A stretch of DNA of 64,000 nucleotides from Chloroflexota bacterium (GTDB lineage Bacteria > Chloroflexota > JAHJIN01): assembly GCA_018823415.1 (NCBI GenBank), contig JAHJIN010000457.1, forward strand, positions 1 through 64,000, read 5' to 3'. A model generated the notes under the pieces. That model did not search any database. It worked only from the letters and a program-made list of their open reading frames with translations, and had not been told where the DNA came from. A program made the translations under genes and the position numbers. Position 1 is the stretch's first letter, and every line of letters begins with the position of its first letter. Below are positions 40,186 to 50,096 of the stretch, piece after piece.

Positions 40186-41946
40186 TCAGGGCTGCTTGAG
40201 GACCAGCGGCAGGTAGAGGCGCGCCAGCGGCGGGGCCTGCGATCCCAGGTGAACCTCGTCGAGCCAGGCTACGGCACCGGCCGACGACGCCCGAGCGTCG
40301 TCATCAACCTGAAAGTACAGCGTCACGGTGCCGGTGATGGGCAGGTCGGCGGTGACATAGGCCCACGGGGTGGCGGTGCTCACCTTGGTCACGGTGACGG
40401 CCGAGGCGCCGGCCACCCAGGCCCGGAACGTGTCCGAGGGCACGGTGGGGCTAAAGGCATAGGCAAAGGACAGCGTGGGCGAGATGAGCGCGTCGGTCAG
40501 GACGACGGTCTGGCTGAGGATGGAGCGTCCCGCCGCGCGACCCAACTGGACGGCCCACGGTCCGGTGTGCGCGGGCGTCGTCACGGTAGGCGGCGTGTCC
40601 CCGCCGACCGACCAGCCGGCCAACGGGTCGGCCCCGGTGAAATCGCCGTTGTGCACCACGTCGTCGGCCGGGGGCAGCAGCAGCTCCAGGCCGGTCACGT
40701 GCCTCTGCACGTCCACGTTGGTCATGGGCGGCAGCGGGGCATAGCTGGCAGCGCCCAGGGCCGGCGTGACGACGAGGGTATAGGTGCCGGTGGCTGGCAC
40801 GGCGCACCAAAAGTCGCCGGCGGCGCCGGTGGTGGCGGTAGCCACCAGGCTGCCGGTCAGCGTGACCAGGGCGCCGGGGACGCCGTGGCTGCGGCCGTCG
40901 CCGTTGTCGGCGCTGCGGTTGTTGACCACGTGCCCGACCACGGACCAGGCGGCAACTGTGATCTGGGCGTCGGGCGTGGCCGGGTACTGTTCCACCCAGC
41001 CCCAGACGCGGCCCTCATTGGTGCCGCCGGTGGCGTCGTGGGCGCGGCAGCGAAAGGCATACGTGTCCCCCGGCTCCAGGTTCACCGGGCTACCGGCCCC
41101 AAACGTGGCCGAGGTCGCCAGGGTGTTGGTGAGCCACGTGGTCCAGTTGCCGCCGTTTGTCTGGTATTGCACGTCATAGGAATAGGCCACCGGCGGGCTG
41201 GCGGGCGGAACCGGGCCGGTGGCGCTGGCCGCGTCCGGTATCAGCAGCTCCCAGAACACCGGGAACGCATCGGCGGTGGTGGTGGCCGGCAGCGGCACCA
41301 CACGGGAGGTGTTGGTCGTCGTCACCGGCGAGGGGTAGAGCCGGGCCTCGTCCCATAGGGCCTGGCAGTCGTTGCTGGGCCAGCGGTTGTTGATGTGGAT
41401 GAACAGGGTGGTGGTGGGCGTTTCGGCAGTGAACGACAGGTAGGCGAAATAGGCCCGACGGTCGCGAAAGTCCTCGGCGCCGCGAAACAGCCCGGGGTCC
41501 AGCCAATCGTCGCCGCCCCACAGGTCCACGGCCAACTGCTTGCCAATGTTTTCACGGTCGTCTGGCGGGGTGTTGATCACGCCATAACTGCTGAGGATCC
41601 ACAACTGGTACGTGTACGCGTCGCCGGGCGTCAGGCCGCCCACGGTCTGGTAGAGACCGCATTGATAGCTGCTATAGGTGGACCAGACCCACTGGCTGGG
41701 GAACCCATCGCGGCATTCCTCATAGTTGGGCCGGAACTCGGGCACCACGGGGTCGTACCCATCGACAAAGGGCGTCCAGTGCTCGGCCACGTACTCGGCC
41801 CGGCCGTCGATGTGCCAGGTGATGTATGGTTCGCTAAAACTGCCGTTGCGGAGGGTGGGTACGTCCTGGCCGGTTGCGCCGGGCACGAGCACCATGCTCA
41901 GGATGAGCATGGTCAGCAACCCAATACGCGCGGTTTTCCCGCTCAT
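40186..41946 (-). CDS. Secreted multidomain protein with C-terminal YLPLVLK tail
   Basis: MSGKTARIGLLTMLILSMVLVPGATGQDVPTLRNGSF...; Ig/CBM-like segments; C-terminus ARLYLPLVLKQP. Confidence 0.8.
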   Translation of the reverse strand: MSGKTARIGLLTMLILSMVLVPGATGQDVPTLRNGSFSEPYITWHIDGRAEYVAEHWTPFVDGYDPVVPEFRPNYEECRDGFPSQWVWSTYSSYQCGLYQTVGGLTPGDAYTYQLWILSSYGVINTPPDDRENIGKQLAVDLWGGDDWLDPGLFRGAEDFRDRRAYFAYLSFTAETPTTTLFIHINNRWPSNDCQALWDEARLYPSPVTTTNTSRVVPLPATTTADAFPVFWELLIPDAASATGPVPPASPPVAYSYDVQYQTNGGNWTTWLTNTLATSATFGAGSPVNLEPGDTYAFRCRAHDATGGTNEGRVWGWVEQYPATPDAQITVAAWSVVGHVVNNRSADNGDGRSHGVPGALVTLTGSLVATATTGAAGDFWCAVPATGTYTLVVTPALGAASYAPLPPMTNVDVQRHVTGLELLLPPADDVVHNGDFTGADPLAGWSVGGDTPPTVTTPAHTGPWAVQLGRAAGRSILSQTVVLTDALISPTLSFAYAFSPTVPSDTFRAWVAGASAVTVTKVSTATPWAYVTADLPITGTVTLYFQVDDDARASSAGAVAWLDEVHLGSQAPPLARLYLPLVLKQP

Positions 41947-44201
41947 GGTATCATCTCCTGGGCCGGGCGCGTGTTGCCCTGGAGCAGTCGCGCCTGCATG
42001 ATGTGTTCGCCGGCCGTATAGTCGCCGCGCTGGGCGTAATAGTCGGCCAGGGCCAGGTGTGACCGGATCTGGCCGGGCACGTCGCCGGCACGGCGGCTGG
42101 CCCACAGGGCCGTCTCGGCATAGGCGATGGCCTGCGCCAGGTTGCCCTGGTCGTGATGGATAGCTGCCAGCACGCGATAGACGTCGCCCACCACGTCGTC
42201 ATGGCCGGCCGGCGGCAGAAGGGCCAGGCCGCGCTGGCAGGTTGCCAGGGCCTCGTCGTGGTGGCCCCGGCGCTGGTGGATCTGGGCGATGCGGGCCAGC
42301 AGCCGACCCTGCCACGCGGACGCTGGCGACGCGGGCACTGGTGACGCGGACGTCGCATCGTCGGGGAGCCCGTCGAGACCGCGCTGCAAGGCCGCCAGCG
42401 CGGCCTCCAGATGGCCTTGTTGCTCGTAGGCATGGGCCAGCCAATAATAGACCTGGGCCTGATACACCGGGACATCTGGCCCGGGCTGGTTCTGCAGGTC
42501 GGCCAACAGCCGGTCATAGGTCGTCAGCGCTCCGTCGTCATCGCCCAGGTGGGCCTGGGCGCGCCCCCGGCTCACGTGCAGGGCGACCAGGTCGGCCGGG
42601 GGCATGTTGGCCGGCGCGACCGACAGCGCGGCCAACTGACCGAGTTGCTTCGCCAGCGGCCCGGCCTGGCCGGTCTCCAACAGCGCGTCGACATAGGTCA
42701 GCAGCAGCCGCGTGGCCTGGGGCACGTCGCCAGCGGCGGCGTGGTGGTGCGCGGCCTGGAGAGGCTCGGCACGCGCTTCATAGGCCAGTGCCGCCCGCCG
42801 ATGCGCGCCATCTCGGGCTGAGGGCTGGCCGGCGAGCAGCGCGTAGCAGAACTCGCGCACCAGGGGGTGCATGGTCAGTGCGGTTCCCTCGGCGGTTTCT
42901 TCCAGGATGTGCTGGTTCACCAGCCGATACAAGAGCGCGCGCGCGGCCTGGTCGGGCTGGTCGAGCAGGGCCACGGCTACCTCGTAAGGTATGGGGGGCC
43001 GGCCAGCCGACAGGGTAAGGAGCGCCTCTTGGTCCTGGGGCGAACCGGCGCGCAGGACATTGTCCATCAAGTACGCATACACGGACCGCTGGCGCGGCAT
43101 TTCGGCGAGCGCGGCTTGGCAGCGGCGGGCCAGGTCGGCCGGGCCGCTATCGGCATCGCCCAGGCTGGCGGCGAACAGGCGCAGCAGGTGTGGATAGCCC
43201 TGGGTGCGCTGGTAAAGGTCGGCAAACAGGGCTGGCGGCAAGGGCGGCCGGCCCATTTGCTGCCAGAGGACGGCGGCATCGGGCTGGGATAGGCCGCCCA
43301 GGGCCGGCCAGGTGGGTTCGGTCATAAACGGGAGCTGGTGGCGGCTGAGGATGAGCAGCTTGTAGCGACCGGCGCCGGCCCATAGGGCTTGCAACAGGGA
43401 GCGCAGTGCCGGGTTCTCATCGACCACGTGGACATCGTCCAGGCACAGGAGCGCGTCCCGGCATGGCAGCGCGGCCAGCAGGCGGCCGACGGTCGGCCCC
43501 AGTGGGCCGGCCTCGCCGAGCGCTGGCGCCTCGTCCAGGCCCAGGAACAGGCCGATTGCCTGGACCACGGAACTGATGTCGTCGTTGAGATCGGGCCGAA
43601 AGGTGTACCAGAAGGCGGATTCGGGGCGCTGCCGGGCCAGCGTGGCCCCCAGCGCCGTCTTGCCCACGCCGGGCGGTCCCTGGATCACGGCCCGCCCTGA
43701 CTCGTTCAACCGTGCGTTATAATGGGTCAGCTCCGGGGCGCGCCCGACAAAGCCCCGGATGACGGGGATGGCCTCGCTGCCGGCCGCCGCCCCGGCCGGC
43801 AGCGAGGCCGGCGTGCTCAGGGCGGTCAATGCCTGGGCCAGCGCCGCGATGGCCCGGCGCTGCTCGCGATAGAACGTGGTGCGGCTCAGGTACAGGCGGC
43901 GCATCACCGTGTCGTTGTCATGGCCCTGCCAGTAGGTATCGTGCAGCAACAGGTACTGCCGCCAGCGCCGGTCTCGCAGTTGCGGCGACCCGGCCGGGCG
44001 CAGCGCCTCTAGGGCCTCGGTGAGCACCTGGCGCAGGGCTTGCGCCAGGTCCAGTGTCGCGGTCAGGTCGGCTTGGTCTCGGGCCAGGCGTTGCTGGACC
44101 AGGGACAGTTCTACCAGCGGTGATTGGGCGAGGCGGTCCGGGTCCCACAGACGCCGTAGGGCGTCGTGCAGGTCCGGGCGCCAGTCGCGAGAAGTGGTCA
44201 T
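41943..44201 (-). CDS. STAND-type ATPase with N-terminal HTH-like domain and C-terminal TPRs
   Basis: LAQSPLVELSLVQQRL...VMRRLYLSRTTFYREQRRAIAALAQAL; IQGPPGVGKTALGATLA; LLCLDDVH; TPR-like C-terminus; ATGA overlap with the 40186-41946 gene. Confidence 0.85.
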   Translation of the reverse strand: MTTSRDWRPDLHDALRRLWDPDRLAQSPLVELSLVQQRLARDQADLTATLDLAQALRQVLTEALEALRPAGSPQLRDRRWRQYLLLHDTYWQGHDNDTVMRRLYLSRTTFYREQRRAIAALAQALTALSTPASLPAGAAAGSEAIPVIRGFVGRAPELTHYNARLNESGRAVIQGPPGVGKTALGATLARQRPESAFWYTFRPDLNDDISSVVQAIGLFLGLDEAPALGEAGPLGPTVGRLLAALPCRDALLCLDDVHVVDENPALRSLLQALWAGAGRYKLLILSRHQLPFMTEPTWPALGGLSQPDAAVLWQQMGRPPLPPALFADLYQRTQGYPHLLRLFAASLGDADSGPADLARRCQAALAEMPRQRSVYAYLMDNVLRAGSPQDQEALLTLSAGRPPIPYEVAVALLDQPDQAARALLYRLVNQHILEETAEGTALTMHPLVREFCYALLAGQPSARDGAHRRAALAYEARAEPLQAAHHHAAAGDVPQATRLLLTYVDALLETGQAGPLAKQLGQLAALSVAPANMPPADLVALHVSRGRAQAHLGDDDGALTTYDRLLADLQNQPGPDVPVYQAQVYYWLAHAYEQQGHLEAALAALQRGLDGLPDDATSASPVPASPASAWQGRLLARIAQIHQRRGHHDEALATCQRGLALLPPAGHDDVVGDVYRVLAAIHHDQGNLAQAIAYAETALWASRRAGDVPGQIRSHLALADYYAQRGDYTAGEHIMQARLLQGNTRPAQEMIP

Positions 44202-44230
44202 GGCGACCTCTGGTTGCGCCGGGCGAGCGT

Positions 44231-44932
44231 TCACGCGCCCAGCAGCGGCCCGGTGATGCGGGCCAGTTCGTGCACGCCGTGCAGCAGGCTGTCGCGCTGC
44301 TGCGTCTCGCTCAGCAGGCTGAGCAGTTGGAGCAGCAGGTTCATCAGGTTCAGATACAGATCCACGGTGATGCGCATGGCATTGTCCCAGGTATTGGGAC
44401 CGGTAGCAGCGCGGGCAAAGTCGTACAGGATATAGACGCTAAAGATCAGCGTGCCGATGATGCTGGTGATGATGCGAGCCGTGCTGCCCAGGCGAAAGAG
44501 CATGACCACGGCCATCAATCCCAGCAGGCCCAGCAGCGCCAGGAGCAGGATGAACCCCAGCGGGCTGTTAGTGATATAGCCCCCCAGGGCATAGCCCACG
44601 GCGCCGGCCCCGGCGGCGACGGCGCTGGTCGCCACAAAGGCAAAGGCCACCGTCTGCCAGCCGAGCGATTTGTTATAGTAGTTCAGGGCTGGCCCCAACG
44701 TGAGGCCGGTCATGAACGTAAAGGCGAACATGAGCACCAGGGCCAGACCGGTGGTTCCGGACCACGAGACGCAGCCAAAGATGCCAAACATGACCAGCGC
44801 GGCGATGGTCAGCACGATGATGGTGGTCTTGTTCTTGATGTTGCGCCCCAGCCACGCGCCCAGTCCGCCCAGGGCGATGCTGGGCGCCAGGAGCAAGAAC
44901 ACCTTGCCAATGAGCGGTAGCGAGTCTAGCAT
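44231..44932 (-). CDS. Bax inhibitor-1 / YccA family membrane protein
   Basis: Seven hydrophobic segments; IFSVYILYDFARAATGPNTWDNAMRITVDLYLNLMNLLLQLLSLLSE. Confidence 0.75.
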   Translation of the reverse strand: MLDSLPLIGKVFLLLAPSIALGGLGAWLGRNIKNKTTIIVLTIAALVMFGIFGCVSWSGTTGLALVLMFAFTFMTGLTLGPALNYYNKSLGWQTVAFAFVATSAVAAGAGAVGYALGGYITNSPLGFILLLALLGLLGLMAVVMLFRLGSTARIITSIIGTLIFSVYILYDFARAATGPNTWDNAMRITVDLYLNLMNLLLQLLSLLSETQQRDSLLHGVHELARITGPLLGA

Positions 44933-45078
44933 GTTTTTCTCTTTCTGTGGGGCAATTACGCGGACCTGCAATTCTGGCTTTTCTGACCGTTGACCACCGA
45001 CCGCAGACCGCTAAAGGTGGTCGTCGGTCGGCTGTCGGCGGTCGCAGTTGTAATCAGGGTAGTGGCCGGGCAATCGTC

Positions 45079-47472
45079 CTATGGGTATGGCTCGATGCGA
45101 TAGAGCACGCCAGAGGCGTGGTCGCTGCTGCTAAAGAGAGGCACGTCCAGCCAGGCCGCCGGCGTTACGCGATAGTGGGTCTGGGCATAGCGCAGGGCGT
45201 CGTGGGTCTCGGCGCCATCGTGGAGCAGGTACACCGGCGTACCCCGGTCGAACAAGCCCTGGCAAAACGCGGCAAACTCGGCCTGGGACCAGAACCCGGG
45301 GCGATAGGTCATGCGCTGGCTGTATAGCACGATGGGACCGCCATTGAGGCTGCTGCCAACGGCGGCGCCGGCCGGGGTCAGGGCCCCCAGATCGTCAAAG
45401 GCGGCGCGTTGGGCCGGGGTGAGCCCTCCGTAGCCGGCCCAATGGGGCCGCACGGGCTTCATCAGCCAGGTGCGCGATGATAGTGCGAATATTGCGAACG
45501 CGATAAGGCCGGCGCGGGCGACCAGCCACCGATGATTGCCCAGAGTCTCGTGACGAACAACCCAGCGCAGGGCAGCCGCCAGCCCCAGGCCGGTGAGCAC
45601 GGCCGCCACCGGAAAGGCCGAGAGCAGGTCGCGGGTCTTGACGAAATAGTAGGGCGCGTGGACGGCCAGCAAAAGCGCCACACCGGCCAGCAGGATGAGC
45701 AGGGCATGGCGGCGCTCGCGCCACAGGACCCAGGCCCCGGCCAGGGTAAAGGGCAGCACCCAGCCAAACTCGTGCTGGCTGAGGAACGCGGCGCCCAGGA
45801 GTCCCAGGCTGCCGGGGATATTGTGCAAGGCAAAGGCGGCCAGTTCGCCCGACTGCTCCGGCTGGAACGGGTTCCCAAAAGCAGCCCAGTGGTAGAACAG
45901 GTCCGGCAGCGCCACGACCAGGGCCGCAAGTCCGGCCAAACCGACCAGGAAAACCCGTTTTCTGGGAGAAAACGGGTTTCTGGCCGGCCACGCCAGGGCT
46001 GCCGTCAGCGGCAGCAGGGCCACCTGCGTGTGCCGCACCAGATAGGCCAGGCCCAGCATCAGGCCGGCCAGGGCCGCGTCGCGGAGCCGGCCAGTCCGCA
46101 CGCCCCGAATCACGAATAGCAGGAACAGCGTGGTGGCGAGTTGCGCCGCCGCGTCGCCCATGGGCACCAGGAGCCGGTCGATCTGCTCGTAGGAGGTGCC
46201 CAGGAGAAACACGGCTCCGGCGATGGCCAGTAGCCGGTAGCCCCGCGACCAGCCGCGCGCCCGGCAAGGTCCACCGGACGTTGTCACTTCCCAGGCCAGG
46301 GCCGCTGTTGCCAGGAGGGACAGCAGACCCACGACCGGCGTCGTCAGGTAGAGCCCCAGCTCGCCCAGGAGCAGATAGCCCAGGGCGATGGGCACCGCGC
46401 CGCCAAAGGGCCAGGAGCTCACCGCGCGTCCAGTGCCGTCGATGAGGTTGTAGCCAATGGGCGTGGTCGGCGCCGGGTCAATGGGCAGGTCGGTCACCAG
46501 CGCCGGCAGGCGAAACGTGTGAATGGGGTGTCCCTGCGTCGCCAGGTCCACGGCCATCTGGGCGTAGCCATAGGGGTCGCCGGCCGTGACGCCAGTGGCG
46601 ACGTGAGTGACATAATCGGTGGTGGTCCACAGGGCCGTGCCGATGAGCAGCACCGTTGCTGCGCCGGGCAATAACCACCGACGTTGCCCTCGGGTCGTCA
46701 GCACCAGCGCCGCCTCCATCAGCAGCACGTAGATGAACACCGCCCAGGCGTTGGCCTCCAGGTTGAAAAAGGCCATACCCAGGTCGGGCAAGGTAAAGGG
46801 CTGGATGATGGGGGGAATGAGCTTGAGCAGCACAAAGGCCACGCGGTAGGCGATGACGATGGCATAGAGCGCAGCCAGCGGGGTGAGAATGAGCGGGTAG
46901 TGGGAAAAGGGTCGGGCTGCCCGGGGACACAGGAGCCGCGGGATGGCCAGGGCGACGAGGGACATGGCGGCCAACGGGAGGGCCAGGATGTAGGGTTGGC
47001 CCAGGAAGCGGTAGACCAGGGTGAGGCCGGCCAGGTGCGCGACCAGCAGGGCCAGGGCCACCAACGCCGGCAGCGCGGCATCGTCCGAGGTGGGACAAAG
47101 GGCCAGGAGGCGCAGTTGGGTTCGCAGCCAGCCACGCCGGCCGGCCTGGCCGAGCAGCCACAGGGCCGGGGGCAGTGCCGCCAGGATCAGGCCGCCCAGG
47201 AGCAGGGCGCGCATGGATAGCACCGGTATGGCGAGCAGTCGTGCGCCGGCCAGGGCGGCGCACCCGGCGCACAGGCCGGCCTCGCTCAACCACAGGGTGC
47301 GGGGAATCTGGCCGGAGGCGGCCCGGCGCCACCCGGCGAACGCGGTGACGCCGGCAGTCAGGAGCAGCACCAGTCCCAGGATCAGCAGGCCAGTGGCAGT
47401 GAGGCCCGTGGCCGGGCCGGGGATGGGGTCAAAGAGGCGTTGTGGGTCGAGCAGGCGCTGGAGAACGGACAT
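45079..47472 (-). CDS. Polytopic membrane glycosyltransferase (GT-C / GT39-like)
   Basis: Many TM segments, about 797 aa, VTAGDPYGYAQMAVDLATQGHPIHTFRLP, next to a GT2 gene. Confidence 0.65.
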   Translation of the reverse strand: MSVLQRLLDPQRLFDPIPGPATGLTATGLLILGLVLLLTAGVTAFAGWRRAASGQIPRTLWLSEAGLCAGCAALAGARLLAIPVLSMRALLLGGLILAALPPALWLLGQAGRRGWLRTQLRLLALCPTSDDAALPALVALALLVAHLAGLTLVYRFLGQPYILALPLAAMSLVALAIPRLLCPRAARPFSHYPLILTPLAALYAIVIAYRVAFVLLKLIPPIIQPFTLPDLGMAFFNLEANAWAVFIYVLLMEAALVLTTRGQRRWLLPGAATVLLIGTALWTTTDYVTHVATGVTAGDPYGYAQMAVDLATQGHPIHTFRLPALVTDLPIDPAPTTPIGYNLIDGTGRAVSSWPFGGAVPIALGYLLLGELGLYLTTPVVGLLSLLATAALAWEVTTSGGPCRARGWSRGYRLLAIAGAVFLLGTSYEQIDRLLVPMGDAAAQLATTLFLLFVIRGVRTGRLRDAALAGLMLGLAYLVRHTQVALLPLTAALAWPARNPFSPRKRVFLVGLAGLAALVVALPDLFYHWAAFGNPFQPEQSGELAAFALHNIPGSLGLLGAAFLSQHEFGWVLPFTLAGAWVLWRERRHALLILLAGVALLLAVHAPYYFVKTRDLLSAFPVAAVLTGLGLAAALRWVVRHETLGNHRWLVARAGLIAFAIFALSSRTWLMKPVRPHWAGYGGLTPAQRAAFDDLGALTPAGAAVGSSLNGGPIVLYSQRMTYRPGFWSQAEFAAFCQGLFDRGTPVYLLHDGAETHDALRYAQTHYRVTPAAWLDVPLFSSSDHASGVLYRIEPYP

Positions 47473-47523
47473 GGTGGCTCCACCCTCACCCCGGTTTGGC
47501 TCCCCACGGCGAGGGGATGGGGG

Positions 47524-48201
47524 TCAGCGGAAAAAGCGATACTGGATGAGCGTCCACAGGGCCGGCCAGCCATCGCGCCACGGCGAGAGCTTGCGGATGA
47601 TGCGCGGCGCGTACGAGATGGGTACCTCGTGGATGGTGTGCCCGGCCTTGATGATCTTGGCCGTGATCTCGGGTTCCATGTCAAAGCGGTTCGCTTGCAG
47701 GTCTAGCGTCTGGGCGATGGGCATGGCGATCATCTTGTAGCACGTTTCCATGTCTCGCAGGTGCGTGCCATAGAGCACGTTGGTGGCCCAGGTGAGAAAG
47801 TGGTTGCCAAAGCGCCGCATGAACGCCTGATCGTCCAGTTGTCGCGCGCCATAGACCACCTGGGCCTGCCCGCTGGCGATGAGCGCCCACAGCCCAGGAA
47901 AATCATAGGGGTCGTACTCCAGGTCGGCATCCTGAAAGACCACGGCGTCGCCGGTGGCGGTGGCCAGGGCCGTGCGGATGGCCCCACCCTTGCCCTGGTT
48001 GTGCTCGTGCTCGATGACGCGCAGGCCCGGCACGTCCATTTTCGCCAGTAGTTCCCGGGTGCCATCGGAGGAGCCATCGTCCACCACAATGATCTCGATC
48101 TCGGAGCCAGGCCCCAGGTCCACGTCGGCCACCCGGCGGATCAGCTCCTCGATGGTTTCGTGCTCGTTGTAGGCAGGGATGAGGACAGAGAGTTTCTTCA
48201 A
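47524..48201 (-). CDS. Glycosyltransferase family 2, polyprenyl-phosphate sugar synthase-like
   Basis: KKLSVLIPAYNEHETIEELIRRVADVD...IEIIVVDDGSSDGTRELL...HEHNQGKGGAIRTALATATGDAVVFQDADLEYDPYDF; AGGAG-TTG start. Confidence 0.9.
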   Translation of the reverse strand: MKKLSVLIPAYNEHETIEELIRRVADVDLGPGSEIEIIVVDDGSSDGTRELLAKMDVPGLRVIEHEHNQGKGGAIRTALATATGDAVVFQDADLEYDPYDFPGLWALIASGQAQVVYGARQLDDQAFMRRFGNHFLTWATNVLYGTHLRDMETCYKMIAMPIAQTLDLQANRFDMEPEITAKIIKAGHTIHEVPISYAPRIIRKLSPWRDGWPALWTLIQYRFFR

Positions 48202-48242
48202 GTCATGCTCCTGGAGAGTGTCTGCACTGGCCGCATTATAGC

Positions 48243-48992
48243 CTATGTGTCGTCCTCTGGCAAGCCGGCGATCCACTGGCCCAGAAAGCGCCGGTCCTCG
48301 TCGGTCAGGGGGGCGTGGCGGAGCAGATCGGGCCGGCGCGCCCACGTGCGGCACAGGGCTTGCTGCCGGCGCCACCGTTCGATCTTGGCGTGATGGCCGG
48401 AGAGCAGCACGTCGGGCACGGGCCAGCCCCGGAACTCGGGCGGCCGCGTATAGTGGGGATATTCCAGCAGGCCGGCGCTGTGGCTGTCCTTGTCGGGGGC
48501 CGCCTCGTCGCCCAGGACGCCCGGCACGAGCCGGGACACGGCATCCACGATGATGAGGGCCGGCAGCTCGCCGCCTGTGAGCACGTAGTCGCCAATGCTG
48601 ATCTCGTGCGTGACCAGGTGCTGGCGCACGCGCTCGTCTACCCCCTCATAGTGACCGCAGACCAGGACCAGCCGGCGGTGTCCGGCCAGTTCGCGGACCA
48701 CGGCCTGGGTCAAGACCCGGCCCTGCGGCGTGAGGAGGATGATGGGCGGGCGCGGTTCGCTGTCGGTGAGCAGCGCTTCTACGGACCGAAAGATGGGCTC
48801 TGGTTTCATCACCATGCCGCCGCCGCCGCCGTAGGGATAGTCGTCGGCCACCAGGTGCCGGCCCTCGGCGTGCTCGCGGATGTCGTGGACCTGCACCTGG
48901 ATGAGGCCCCGGTCGATGGCCCGGGCCAGGATGCTCTCGGCCAGCAGCGGGCGAATCAGGTTGGGAAACAGGGTCAAGATATCGAATTGCAT
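48243..48992 (-). CDS. trmD: tRNA (guanine-N1)-methyltransferase
   Basis: [65 protein letters not shown]...[12 protein letters not shown]...[30 protein letters not shown]. Confidence 0.96.
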   Translation of the reverse strand: MQFDILTLFPNLIRPLLAESILARAIDRGLIQVQVHDIREHAEGRHLVADDYPYGGGGGMVMKPEPIFRSVEALLTDSEPRPPIILLTPQGRVLTQAVVRELAGHRRLVLVCGHYEGVDERVRQHLVTHEISIGDYVLTGGELPALIIVDAVSRLVPGVLGDEAAPDKDSHSAGLLEYPHYTRPPEFRGWPVPDVLLSGHHAKIERWRRQQALCRTWARRPDLLRHAPLTDEDRRFLGQWIAGLPEDDT

Positions 48993-49057
48993 AGGCTCTC
49001 CGATGCTATTGTACCACAAAGCGGCCCCGGTTGCCAACTTACATCGGCGGCAGGTTG

Positions 49058-49066
49058 TGGTATAAT
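49058..49066 (+). promoter_or_regulatory. Extended -10 promoter element TGGTATAAT
   Basis: TG-g-TATAAT upstream of the 49106 gene. Confidence 0.5.
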
Positions 49067-49105
49067 GGGCCTTGCGAACACCACGGTCGGTCCACGGAGG
49101 TGTGC

Positions 49106-49366
49106 ATGGCCTTGCCTAGCTTTGTACGGAACGGGATCATCAAAGTCGCCAAGCAGGACGTTTTGGACTTTTTGGACGAATACGAAGAAGAACTCGTCCG
49201 GTATTTCCTGGAAGAGGTTCAGGTGCTAGATGACCGCATGGACGAGGAGCGGCTATTCATCGACATCCGCATGACCGCGTTGGGAGAAGAGTTGCTGCGG
49301 GCCGTCCTGCGGGCCCTTCGGCGCTTTATTGTCGATTTTGGCGAGGCCGATAAGGACGAGGATTGA
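49106..49366 (+). CDS. Conserved small acidic protein, function unknown
   Basis: [87 protein letters not shown]. Confidence 0.6.
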   Translation: MALPSFVRNGIIKVAKQDVLDFLDEYEEELVRYFLEEVQVLDDRMDEERLFIDIRMTALGEELLRAVLRALRRFIVDFGEADKDED

Positions 49367-49373
49367 CAGACGC

Positions 49374-50096
49374 ATGAGCAGTTCTTTACCGACCGGCGGG
49401 CTATCGCCCCGGGATCCGTCGCGGGCCCCCTCGCGCATCCGGGGTTTTTTCACCAGCATTGTGCGCCGCTATGATCGCATCAACCGGGTGATGAGCCTGG
49501 GGATGGACCTGGGCTGGCGCGAGGCGGCAGCGGACGAGGTGGCCGGCGCGCCGCCCGGCCTGGTGCTGGATGTGGGTGTGGGGACCGGCGACCTGGCGCT
49601 GGCCGTCTCCCGGCGTGGTCGCTGCATCGTGGGGGTCGATTTTTGCCGGCCCATGCTGCAAGCGGCCCGACCCAAGGTGGCAGACGTGTCCGTGGCCCTG
49701 GTGGAGGGCGACGCGTTGGCGCTGCCGGTGCCCGATGCCTCGTACGCGGCGGTGATGGCCGGGTTCTCGCTGCGCAACGTGGCCGACCTGGACCGGGCGC
49801 TATGCGAGGCGTATCGGGTGACACGGCCCGGGGGCCGGTTCGTGAGCCTGGAGATGTGCCCGCCCCGGCGCTGGCGCTGGGCGCACTGGCTCTATCAGCA
49901 GGTGGCGATGCCGGTCCTGGGCGCGTGTTTTGGCGGAGCCGTGTCGGCCTATCGCTACCTCCCGGTGTCCATCCAGACGTTCCCTGACGCCGAGGGGCTG
50001 GTCCAGCGCATGGAGGCGGCCGGCTGGTGGCAGGTGCGCTATCGGACCCTGGGCCTGGGGGCTGTGGCGGTGCACGTGGCGACAAGACCTCATTGA
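49374..50096 (+). CDS. UbiE/MenG-type quinone methyltransferase
   Basis: IVRRYDRINRVMSLGMDLGWREAAADEV...VLDVGVGTGDLALAVSRR...AGFSLRNVADLDRALCEAYRVTRPGGRFVSLEMCPP. Confidence 0.88.
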   Translation: MSSSLPTGGLSPRDPSRAPSRIRGFFTSIVRRYDRINRVMSLGMDLGWREAAADEVAGAPPGLVLDVGVGTGDLALAVSRRGRCIVGVDFCRPMLQAARPKVADVSVALVEGDALALPVPDASYAAVMAGFSLRNVADLDRALCEAYRVTRPGGRFVSLEMCPPRRWRWAHWLYQQVAMPVLGACFGGAVSAYRYLPVSIQTFPDAEGLVQRMEAAGWWQVRYRTLGLGAVAVHVATRPH

